Below, in pieces: positions 7,634 to 14,365 of a stretch of 14,542 bases of DNA; positions within the stretch are counted from its first letter, which is position 1; the number at the start of each line of letters is the position of its first letter. The notes below the pieces were generated by a model. That model searched no databases and was not told the origin of the DNA. It saw only the letters and a list, made by a program, of their open reading frames with translations. Both the position numbers and the translations under genes were made by a program. The stretch is from CANLWN01 sp039815505 (GTDB lineage: Bacteria > Bacteroidota > Bacteroidia > Flavobacteriales > Flavobacteriaceae): NCBI GenBank assembly GCA_039815505.1, contig JBCBZE010000045.1, positions 1 through 14,542 of the forward strand, given 5' to 3'.

Positions 7634-8608
7634 ATGCTGCATGTTAATAATCTTTCCTTTGCCTATGACGATACTTGGGTACTTAAGGATATTGATTTTA
7701 GGGTAGGAAAAGGAGAACATATCTCCATTCTTGGGGAAAGTGGTTGTGGAAAAAGTACGTTGTTAAAGATTGTTTATGGATTACTTCAGCTCAAGGTAGG
7801 TGACATATTTTGGGATGATCAACAAGTAATGGGACCTCTTTATAATTTGGTTCCCGGAGAGCCCTACATGAAATATCTTTCCCAAGATTTCGATTTAATG
7901 CCATTTACCAGTGTAAAGGAAAATATAAGCCAGTATCTATCTGTTTTTGAACCCGAGGAAATGGAAAAACGGACCAATGAGCTATTGGAGATGATAGAAA
8001 TGGCCGATTTTGCCCATACGAAGGTGAAAAACTTAAGTGGCGGTCAGCAACAGCGTGTGGCTTTAGCAAGAGTTTTGGCGCAAGAACCAGAGGTATTGCT
8101 GTTGGACGAACCTTTTGGGCACATTGATAATTTTAGAAAAAACGGTCTACGCAGAAATCTTTTTGAATATTTAAAAAAGCAAAATATTACCTGTCTAACA
8201 GCAACCCATGATCATAATGACGTACTCCCCTTTGCGGATAGGGTAATCGTATTAAAAGACCAAAACATTCTTGCCGATGAGGCTACTTTGGAATTGTATC
8301 AAAATCCCAAAAGTATATATGTGGCATCTCTTTTTGGTGAAGCCAATAAGATTCCCATTAATGTGATAAAATCCTATGCGGACACTAAAAGAAGAATTAT
8401 TGTCTATGCACATGAATTTAAGGTTTCCCAAACCTCTGGTCTTAAGGTCACCGTTAAAAAATCCTATCCTATGGGCAGTCATTTTTTGGTGGCCGGAATT
8501 TCAGAAGAAGAAATTATCTATTTTCACTCCCCGGAGTCCCTGGAACCTGAAACTGAAGTATACCTTAATGTTTCCCTGGAAACAATCAATAAACGCCTGG
8601 TAACTTAA
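7634..8608 (+). CDS. ABC transporter ATP-binding protein, orphan
   Basis: A 324-residue ATPase subunit. The ATG at 7634 is chosen because the longer form begins with TTG inside the upstream terminator and adds 14 residues ahead of the normal family start (MLHVNNLSFAYDD). Walker A is GESGCGKST at 34-42, the Q-loop Gln84 is in YLSQDFDL, the signature is LSGGQQQRVALAR from 134, Walker B is LLLDEP at 155-160, the D-loop is GHID, and the H-loop is His192 in THDHND. About 100 residues after the ATPase core (from about 220) resemble the accessory regulatory tail of importers of the PotA/CysA/Fbp group, but the substrate is not identifiable. No permease or binding-protein gene is adjacent, so its partner must be elsewhere. 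Confidence 0.9.
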   Translation: MLHVNNLSFAYDDTWVLKDIDFRVGKGEHISILGESGCGKSTLLKIVYGLLQLKVGDIFWDDQQVMGPLYNLVPGEPYMKYLSQDFDLMPFTSVKENISQYLSVFEPEEMEKRTNELLEMIEMADFAHTKVKNLSGGQQQRVALARVLAQEPEVLLLDEPFGHIDNFRKNGLRRNLFEYLKKQNITCLTATHDHNDVLPFADRVIVLKDQNILADEATLELYQNPKSIYVASLFGEANKIPINVIKSYADTKRRIIVYAHEFKVSQTSGLKVTVKKSYPMGSHFLVAGISEEEIIYFHSPESLEPETEVYLNVSLETINKRLVT

Positions 8609-8630
8609 CAATCCGGGTTGTTCTATTTTT
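8607..8630 (+). terminator. probable terminator overlapping the ABC ATPase stop codon
   Basis: AACAA (8607-8611) pairs with TTGTT (8618-8622), extended by a T-G pair, around CCGG, and is followed by CTATTTTT. The stem is short, so confidence is moderate. The left arm includes the last bases of the stop codon. Confidence 0.5.
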
Positions 8631-8807
8631 AGCTAAAAAACATAAATTAGATTATTTGACTGCTGCGTCATAAAAGCAAGGGTACAAATAAATGATACGG
8701 GTGCTTTCCGGAATAAGTGCGGTCCCATTAACGGAGGTAAACGGTCGATATTTAGTAACGAGTTGGGGGTAATAGGGGGTTTAGGGATACATATTGGAAA
8801 ATATAAG

Positions 8808-10427
8808 ATGAACGACACCATAGAAAAAGCGATAGATTGGATAAAAGAAAGTAAGGAATCAAATTTAAAAACTCTACTATTAAATGACTCCAATTTAACG
8901 TCGGACCATTTAAAAACATTGATTCCTATAATAAAGAAAGAGCTACCTGATCTTGAACAACTTTACTTATCCAATAACTCCCTAACTTATTTGCCAAAGG
9001 AAATAGCAGACCTTACTGAACTTAATTCTCTGATTTTATCAGATAATCAACTTACCGATTTGCCTAAAGAATTAAGAAAACTAGTTCATTTGGAGCACCT
9101 TTACTTATCCGATAACCAAATCACTGATTTACCCCAAGAAGTATATGAACTGCCCCAACTTAACACCATGGCATTGGAAAACAATAGGTTGAGCTTGGAT
9201 ACGGCTATTCTTCTATTGCAAAACCACGAAGCTAACTTGACTACTGAAACCCTACAGTGGATAGACAGAAGCTATACTGAGGATGAAACTATGGTCCCTA
9301 ATCAGGTATTGGAATCTCTCTATGGGGCTGATAGTGCTGAAATGTCCGAAGCGCTAGAGCAACTAAATTTGGATTCCGTATCCATTGAGGGAGGTGAGGT
9401 GAAAACAGCCAGTGAGGCCATTGAAGAGTTTTTGGGGAAAATTCCCCTCGAAGACCCAATCGCCGAGAAAATCTATACCCCAGCAGCAAAACATTTTTTG
9501 GGTCAGATTTTGGATAATACGCTTTCCAAAGATAAGAAAATGCAGTCCTTGCAAACTATGGCTACCTGTTTGGGTAATTGCGCCACTCCGGTAAAAGACC
9601 TTTTGGTACAGACCTATATAGGGCAAAAGATTCAGGAAGGAGGCTCACTTTTACCTTTTGATAAGAGAATTTTGGAAAGGGAGGCAATCGAGAAGGCCAT
9701 AATTAGGAAGCTTACCGAAAAGGGTCTAAAAGGTCCGGAAGCAATAGAGCAGGTACAGGGGTTACTCAATGCAATATATCTGCAGGGGGCCGAAGCAAAC
9801 CCGGACAATAAGGTTCCTATAACGCCAACTGAAGGGAGAGGTTTTCTCCCCTCAAAAACGGACTATATAGAATTTGCTTTTAGCCAAGTATCAGAAGAAA
9901 CGGCGGCAGTTTTTACCGATTTGTGTTGCAAGACGGGGGTGGATAACGAACCCTTACAGGAGGGAGGACTTTACATCCTAGATTCCTCAAAGCTAAGGGC
10001 TATTGATGAAAATTATATGGCCGATCTCGGAGTAATGAGCCAAAGAGCAAAATACTTGGAGGAATTTCAGAAAGAAATGACAGATTTATTGATGGAAAAT
10101 GAAGATTTATCTTCACTTCATTATGATAAACAAGACGTTCTGGAGGCGCTAAACACTCCTCAACAGAAAGAAAAACTAAAGGCACTACTGTACGCCGTGG
10201 AAGATGGTGAACTCCAAGAGGTATACAAGTCTTATCTGGACAGGCAAAAATCCGAAATCCTTAAACTAACGGAAAAATACGAGACGAATTCATCGGTGAA
10301 GTTTCCGGATCTATCACAGATGACTTCTCCCCAGAATGCCTCCAAACGCCTCCCGGACAAAAGCAGAAGCATCCCTATGCCCTCCCCTACCAGACCAAGG
10401 TATCGCAAAACAGGTCCCAACCTATAG
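8808..10427 (+). CDS. leucine-rich-repeat protein with unrecognised helical C-terminal region
   Basis: A 539-residue protein without signal peptide or membrane segment, so probably cytoplasmic. The ATG at 8808 (MNDTIEKAIDWIKES) is preferred over the TTG at 8763. A helical cap (1-48) precedes four 23-residue leucine-rich repeats: about 49-71, 72-94, 95-117 and a degenerate one from 118. The first three carry the pattern LxxLxLSxNxLTxLPxE. DNA of repeats 1 and 3 shares identical stretches such as CTTTACTTATCC, suggesting fairly recent duplication. LRR units of this type mediate protein binding. Residues about 140-490 are mostly helical, with Cys254 and Cys258 in ATCLGNCATPVKD and a CCKTGVD segment further on; I do not recognise the domain. 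After Lys490 the frame reads a Pro/Ser/Arg-rich tail, while the -1 frame stays open and looks more protein-like (see 10265-10519). A single-base loss, or frameshifting, may have changed the C-terminus. Confidence 0.8.
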   Translation: MNDTIEKAIDWIKESKESNLKTLLLNDSNLTSDHLKTLIPIIKKELPDLEQLYLSNNSLTYLPKEIADLTELNSLILSDNQLTDLPKELRKLVHLEHLYLSDNQITDLPQEVYELPQLNTMALENNRLSLDTAILLLQNHEANLTTETLQWIDRSYTEDETMVPNQVLESLYGADSAEMSEALEQLNLDSVSIEGGEVKTASEAIEEFLGKIPLEDPIAEKIYTPAAKHFLGQILDNTLSKDKKMQSLQTMATCLGNCATPVKDLLVQTYIGQKIQEGGSLLPFDKRILEREAIEKAIIRKLTEKGLKGPEAIEQVQGLLNAIYLQGAEANPDNKVPITPTEGRGFLPSKTDYIEFAFSQVSEETAAVFTDLCCKTGVDNEPLQEGGLYILDSSKLRAIDENYMADLGVMSQRAKYLEEFQKEMTDLLMENEDLSSLHYDKQDVLEALNTPQQKEKLKALLYAVEDGELQEVYKSYLDRQKSEILKLTEKYETNSSVKFPDLSQMTSPQNASKRLPDKSRSIPMPSPTRPRYRKTGPNL

Positions 10428-10519
10428 CGGGTATAATGAGCAAACGAGGTATTTATACGGGACCTAAGATGAGAAGTTTGGACGAACATGGGGAAAATGG
10501 ACCATTATGCGAACACTAA
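10265..10519 (+). other. open -1 frame: possible true C-terminus of the LRR protein
   Basis: The frame one base back from the LRR gene has a stop at 10262 and is then open to a TAA at 10517-10519. Entered at the A5 run at 10273-10277, on the Lys490 codon, it would give KIRDEFIGEVSGSITDDF and end in MRSLDEHGENGPLCEH, a total of about 570 residues instead of 539. Its codons begin with G more often than those of the annotated frame over the same stretch (12 against 6 of 49 by my count), a mild coding signal. The alternatives are a sequencing or genuine one-base deletion in the A run, a slippage site, or chance. Confidence 0.35.
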
Positions 10520-10649
10520 AGTAAAAAACCTACTTGGCAGTCCGGCCATAATAACTCTGTTATGTATTTTATCGAATAAACGTTGTTCCCCATAATTTTT
10601 TCATAAGCCTTCTCGTTTCTTTTAGGAAGAACCCTGAAACATACTGATT

Positions 10650-11504
10650 ATGAAAAGGCTACAACAGCTACTATTGTGCTGCTTCTTTCTAGCGGCCCTC
10701 AACATCCCTACCTCATGTGAAACGGAAGAGGCCCCTATATTTAATGACGAAGAGGCAAACAATGATAGTCCTGAACCTGAAGAGGATGAAAATGATGATA
10801 CTGATAATGGAAATTCCAATGAAGAAGATGCTCCGGCTGATAACGATGGAACATCGGAAACAATAAGTCTCACGGCAAGCTCTGATTTTTTAACTAGTGG
10901 TGGTTCCGGAGATCAATCTTGGGGAGACAACATAACCATGAACGCCATCAGAGTAAATGGACAACCCGGGAAAGTGGTTTTCGAGACCAGATTTACCGAT
11001 AATGGTTTTGGGGTGGCCGGTGGAAGATGGGAACAAATTGATTATTATCATGAATATCAGGGCCAAATTGTTAACTCAAGCGAGAAACTAGTCCTTATTT
11101 TTAACGCTCCCGTATCCAATGTTGTACTTCAGGTGGGACAATTACATAAGGGTGAGGGTAGACGGGCAAAATCAGGAACTACATGTTCAGATGGGGATTT
11201 AGAGCGCGTGGACGAATCTGGCAAGTGGACCGCTTATGATGTGAATAACCAAGAAATAGGATCGGGTATGTTACTCGAAGAATACTCGATTGATGGTAAA
11301 ATAGCGAATTCTGCGGGAGCATTTAAATTTGAACTTGAAGCTGGTAACTCCACCATAAAAAAACTGGTTATAGAAGCAACCCAATGGGGCGGGGATGAGA
11401 GAGGGTGTCCTACAAGCAGGCCCCCTAACAATACCCTAAACGATAGCGGTAATTCTGAAAACAACTCCGAATTTAACCTTATGGGCATATCCTACACCCA
11501 ATAA
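10650..11504 (+). CDS. surface-exposed lipoprotein with acidic linker, unknown function
   Basis: A 284-residue predicted lipoprotein. The signal peptide MKRLQQLLLCCFFLAALNI ends in the lipobox PTSC, with Cys23 as the lipidated residue. Glu24, Glu26 and Glu27 immediately follow; in Bacteroidota, acidic residues just after the cysteine are known to favour export to the cell surface. Residues about 29-70 are an acidic Asp/Glu/Asn-rich spacer. The remainder (about 70-284) is beta-rich, with WEQIDYYHEYQG, KLVLIFNAPVSNVVLQVG and GKWTAYDVN, a pattern that reminds me of beta-sandwich domains in extracellular adhesins; this is only a resemblance. One cysteine in TTCSDGD and one in ERGCPTS could form a disulfide. 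No enzyme motif was seen. It sits between the LRR gene and arfB without obvious functional link. Confidence 0.8.
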   Translation: MKRLQQLLLCCFFLAALNIPTSCETEEAPIFNDEEANNDSPEPEEDENDDTDNGNSNEEDAPADNDGTSETISLTASSDFLTSGGSGDQSWGDNITMNAIRVNGQPGKVVFETRFTDNGFGVAGGRWEQIDYYHEYQGQIVNSSEKLVLIFNAPVSNVVLQVGQLHKGEGRRAKSGTTCSDGDLERVDESGKWTAYDVNNQEIGSGMLLEEYSIDGKIANSAGAFKFELEAGNSTIKKLVIEATQWGGDERGCPTSRPPNNTLNDSGNSENNSEFNLMGISYTQ

Positions 11505-11523
11505 TTTTGAGTTGCATTTTAAT

Positions 11524-11531
11524 TACCTTTG
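11524..11531 (+). promoter_or_regulatory. candidate -7 promoter box for arfB
   Basis: TACCTTTG at 11524-11531 matches TAnnTTTG exactly. A TTTTG at 11505-11509 could be the -33 element, but the spacing of 14 bases is shorter than usual. If it is used, transcription begins near 11538, which excludes the TTG at 11512 as a start codon and leaves the TTG at 11548 with a leader of about 10 bases. Confidence 0.35.
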
Positions 11532-11547
11532 TCCAAACTACCCATGG

Positions 11548-11952
11548 TTGAACAAGCAACAAATTCTACAAGAACTACAGTTCAAGGCAGTACGAAGTGG
11601 CGGAGCCGGTGGACAACATGTAAATAAAGTATCCACCAAAATTGAGCTTAGTTTTGACCTGGGCAAAACACAGGCACTTTCCTCATTTGAGAAGGAGTTG
11701 GTACTTCAAAAAGTGGGTAATCGTCTTACCAAGGAACATGTACTTATATTGCAATGCGATGAAACCCGCAGCCAATTCAAAAATAAGGAACTGGTTATAA
11801 AGCGTTTTTTAACCCTTATGGAAACTGCATTGGTCGTTCCCAAAAAAAGAAAGAAAACAAAGCCTACCCCAGCAGCCATAGAAAAGAGGCTCAAGAGCAA
11901 GCAAAAAATAGCCGAAAAGAAAGCTGGTAGAAAAAAACCCAATATGGATTGA
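11548..11952 (+). CDS. arfB: alternative ribosome-rescue factor B (peptidyl-tRNA hydrolase)
   Basis: A protein of about 134 residues that enters stalled ribosomes lacking a stop codon and hydrolyses the peptidyl-tRNA. The catalytic GGQ motif lies in FKAVRSGGAGGQHVNKVSTK, followed by the conserved KIELSFDL strand. The basic C-terminal tail (PKKRKKTKPTP, then EKRLKSKQKIAEKKAGRKKP) is the part that threads into the empty mRNA channel, and it distinguishes ArfB from ordinary release factors, as does the short length. No in-frame ATG precedes the GGQ. TTG at 11548 gives MNKQQILQELQFKAV, the usual family N-terminus. The longer TTG start at 11512 adds 12 residues unlike the family and overlaps a candidate promoter box. 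It starts 43 bases after the lipoprotein stop. Confidence 0.92.
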   Translation: MNKQQILQELQFKAVRSGGAGGQHVNKVSTKIELSFDLGKTQALSSFEKELVLQKVGNRLTKEHVLILQCDETRSQFKNKELVIKRFLTLMETALVVPKKRKKTKPTPAAIEKRLKSKQKIAEKKAGRKKPNMD

Positions 11953-12018
11953 ATTTAATCATTTTCATCTCCGTCGATGCTTATCTTTACTCCCAAATGC
12001 CCTTAAAAACCTATAAAT

Positions 12019-12043
12019 GACATAGAGGTGACATCTATATGTC
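12019..12043. promoter_or_regulatory. GACAT inverted repeat, candidate operator of the XRE fusion gene
   Basis: GACATAGA (12019-12026) faces TCTATATGTC (12034-12043), an inverted repeat with a two-base insertion in the right arm; a further GACAT lies between them at 12030-12034. It ends about 25 bases before the candidate -7 box and so overlaps or abuts the -33 region. Self-binding by the XRE-type protein encoded just downstream would be a natural reading, but this is inference. Confidence 0.4.
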
Positions 12044-12067
12044 GTGCTAAAAACCAGGTGCTTGAAA

Positions 12068-12075
12068 TAGCTTTG
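12068..12075 (+). promoter_or_regulatory. candidate -7 promoter box for the XRE fusion gene
   Basis: TAGCTTTG at 12068-12075 fits TAnnTTTG exactly. No proper TTG is found 17-23 bases upstream (GTG at 12044-12046 is the nearest, 21 bases away). If used, transcription would start near 12082, about 15 bases before the ATG at 12097. That argues against the in-frame GTG at 12028 as the start. Confidence 0.4.
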
Positions 12076-12096
12076 TCCCAAACAAAAAACAGAATT

Positions 12097-13854
12097 ATGG
12101 AAATCCGATCAATTGCCAAAAACTTAGTTTATCAACGCAAACTAAAAGGGTACACACAAGAAGAACTATCAGAGAGAACGCAAGTCACCGTACGTACTAT
12201 ACAACGTATTGAAAAAGGTGACGTTAATCCACATTTACAAACGGTAAAAATGTTGGCTACGGCCCTTGACGTTCAGGTAGAGGATCTGCTTCCTCTAGAA
12301 AACCCTAAAGAAGAAGCCATTCAGAAAAAATGGCTGCTATTGATTCATAGTACTCCTATTCTTGGATTTATACTTCCGTTATGTAACATTCTCTTCCCTC
12401 TATTTTTATGGATTCATAAACGAGAGGATAATGCCATCTATGAACTTCACGGACGTAAAGTGATTAATTTTCAGATTACCATTTCTCTCCTCTATATCAT
12501 TTCACTTATAGCCTTGGTGACCGTTGAGAAGTGGGGGTTTTTCTTCTTTATCGTGATCATTCCTTTTGGTGTGATAGTCATGTTTGCGAATATTATTAGT
12601 GCGGTAAACTCACAAAAATGTTTTTATCCCCTGGCTATCCCCTTCATTGGAAAAAGCAAGCGTGCCATAAAAAATGTTGTTTTAGGTCTACTCTTTTCCG
12701 CACTTCTTATAGCTTGTACGGATACAAAGGTCGATACTATCTCAAGGTTGGACGGGTCTAGCATTCAAAAAGACTCATTGACCCATAAAATTGAACAGCT
12801 TATGCAAGAAGCTGAAGTACAGGGCATGGCCGTTACCCTTTTGAACGATAACGAAATTGTGTACAAGAGGACTTTTGGTTACAAAAACCTGAAGGAACAA
12901 CAAAAGCTTAATGATTCTACCAGCATGTACGGGGCATCTTATAGTAAAGCTGTTTTCGCAGTACTTGTAATGAAGCTTGTTGATGAGGGGGTGCTTGATC
13001 TAGATACCCCATTGGAATCCTATCTGCCAAAAAAAATGTACGAATATCCCAAACTAACCAGATGGCACGACGATTTCTCTGCATTGAAAAACGATAGTCT
13101 TTACCACAAAATAACTGCGCGTATGTGCCTCGCACATACCACAGGCTTTCCCAACTACAGATGGTTCGAAGAGGATTACCAGCTTCGGGTGAAATTTGAG
13201 CCGGGAAGCCGATATAGTTATTCGGGTGAAGGGTTCATTTATCTACAAGTAGTTCTTGAACGACTTTTGGGCAAAACTTTGGAAGAACTGGCACAGGACA
13301 AAATTTTTAAACCCCTTGCCATGTCCCGATCCAGTTATCAATGGAGCTCTGCTTTTGAAACCGATTTTGCCCATGGGCATTCATCCAATGGTGAATTATA
13401 CCCAAAAGATACGGATAATGAGCCAAGGGGTGGAGGCACCTTGGAAACAACTGCGGATGATTATAGCAAGTTCATGGAAGCCGTCCTACAACAAAAAATA
13501 ATTTCCAAAACTGCCTGGGAAGAATTGTTCAGCCCACAAATAAGCATAAAGTCCGTAAGACAATTTGGCCCTCTTGCGCTCAAGGATTCCACACTTAACG
13601 ATGCTATTCAACTAAGTTATGGGTTGGGTTGGGGTGTATTGGAAACTCCTTACGGAAAAGGTGCGTTTAAAGAGGGGCACGCTGATGGATTTCAAAACTA
13701 TTCCATCGTCTTTCCAAAGGCAAAAAAAGGAATTATGATCATGAGCAATAGTGACAATGCGGAAGGTATTTTCAAAGAATTGCTAGAAGTGGCCATTGGC
13801 GATAAATATACCCCTTGGGAGTGGGAAAATTATATCCCTTATAATCAGAAGTAG
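12097..13854 (+). CDS. XRE-family regulator fused to DUF4870-like membrane module and class C beta-lactamase-like serine hydrolase
   Basis: A 585-residue multidomain protein. Residues about 4-66 form an XRE-type helix-turn-helix (KGYTQEELSERTQVTVRTIQ, then RIEKGDVNPHLQTVKMLA). Residues about 78-186 resemble the DUF4870 membrane family: hydrophobic segments at 79-107, 122-143 and 147-172, with LWIHKREDN, NFQITISL and the closing FYPLAIPFIGK. Residues 187-207 (KSKRAIKN, a hydrophobic stretch, then LIAC) look exactly like a lipoprotein signal with lipobox Cys207. Residues about 225-585 are a beta-lactamase/DD-peptidase-like serine hydrolase: Ser281-x-x-Lys284 in GASYSKAVFAV, Tyr375-Ser-Gly in YSYSGEGFIYLQ (Gly in place of the usual Asn), and His528 in GHADGFQN in the KTG position. 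The catalytic nucleophile and lysine are present. The reading is one uninterrupted frame. It may be a membrane-bound sensor-regulator of cell-wall state, a precursor cut at Cys207, or a gene fusion by lost stop. The start choice is supported by family alignment and the promoter box. Confidence 0.88.
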   Translation: MEIRSIAKNLVYQRKLKGYTQEELSERTQVTVRTIQRIEKGDVNPHLQTVKMLATALDVQVEDLLPLENPKEEAIQKKWLLLIHSTPILGFILPLCNILFPLFLWIHKREDNAIYELHGRKVINFQITISLLYIISLIALVTVEKWGFFFFIVIIPFGVIVMFANIISAVNSQKCFYPLAIPFIGKSKRAIKNVVLGLLFSALLIACTDTKVDTISRLDGSSIQKDSLTHKIEQLMQEAEVQGMAVTLLNDNEIVYKRTFGYKNLKEQQKLNDSTSMYGASYSKAVFAVLVMKLVDEGVLDLDTPLESYLPKKMYEYPKLTRWHDDFSALKNDSLYHKITARMCLAHTTGFPNYRWFEEDYQLRVKFEPGSRYSYSGEGFIYLQVVLERLLGKTLEELAQDKIFKPLAMSRSSYQWSSAFETDFAHGHSSNGELYPKDTDNEPRGGGTLETTADDYSKFMEAVLQQKIISKTAWEELFSPQISIKSVRQFGPLALKDSTLNDAIQLSYGLGWGVLETPYGKGAFKEGHADGFQNYSIVFPKAKKGIMIMSNSDNAEGIFKELLEVAIGDKYTPWEWENYIPYNQK

Positions 13855-13889
13855 GAACATAACAGCTCGTCACGGATGAGATGGGCAAT

Positions 13890-14348
13890 CTATTCAATTG
13901 AAAGAATTGTAATTTCCGATCCATTGAATAGGAAGGACTCGCCCTGGGATTTCCCCAGCAACAATTTTCCGATGGGTGTATGTATGGAAATACAATACGC
14001 CCATTGGTTCTTTGTTTTGAACTCCCCTGCAGAAATTGCCAAAAAATAATTGCCGTTCGAAGTTGTTACCAGACTTCCCAAACCAATATGTTCGGAAACC
14101 GGGCTAAGGTGTACCTTGGTAAGAAGTTGTTTCATTCTTTCCACTTCCGCAAGTTGTTGTCCGGCTTTTTCCCGTTCCAACTGCAACATGGCCCTACCGG
14201 TTTCATGCTTATCCCCGGCGCTGCTCTTGGTCTCTGAACGTAACGATTCCTCTATGGAAGAGATATGTCCATTGATACGGGCCATTCTCTCTTTTATATA
14301 TCCTTGGCAAAAATTATAGCAATTTTGCTTTTTCGTTTTTGAATCCAT
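13890..14348 (-). CDS. GreA/GreB-like protein (coiled coil plus Gre C-terminal domain)
   Basis: A 152-residue cytoplasmic protein. Residues about 12-80 form a helical hairpin whose tip, KSSAGDKHETGRAM, carries acidic residues (Asp46, Glu49) as in transcript-cleavage factors of the Gre family. Residues about 88-152 match the Gre C-terminal FKBP-like domain: GLGSLVTTSNGNYFLAIS and HTPIGKLLLGKSQGE resemble the SPIGxALIGKxxGD signature of GreA. Gre factors bind the RNA polymerase secondary channel and rescue backtracked complexes. Small flavobacterial members of this family are sometimes labelled 3-oxoacyl-ACP synthase in databases, which nothing here supports. It lies 17 bases after the histidine-kinase stop on the same strand, so it may be co-transcribed. 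Whether it cleaves transcripts or competes with GreA is unknown. Confidence 0.75.
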   Translation of the reverse strand: MDSKTKKQNCYNFCQGYIKERMARINGHISSIEESLRSETKSSAGDKHETGRAMLQLEREKAGQQLAEVERMKQLLTKVHLSPVSEHIGLGSLVTTSNGNYFLAISAGEFKTKNQWAYCISIHTPIGKLLLGKSQGESFLFNGSEITILSIE

Positions 14349-14365
14349 CTTAAGAACTGTTGTAA

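Noticed and set aside
8763..8807. TTG start for the LRR protein
   Set aside because: An ATG 45 bases later gives a natural helical N-terminus; the TTG extension is glycine-rich and unlike the rest.
10533..10563. TGGC...GCCA and ATAAC-tct-GTTAT as a terminator after the LRR gene
   Set aside because: Both stems are four or five pairs, and no proper T run follows.
11544..11600. ATG at 11544 as the arfB start
   Set aside because: It is in a different frame from the GGQ-containing protein.
12028..12096. GTG start giving a 608-residue form of the fusion protein
   Set aside because: The extra 23 residues precede the normal HTH start, and the DNA holds the GACAT repeat and a promoter box; ATG at 12097 fits better.
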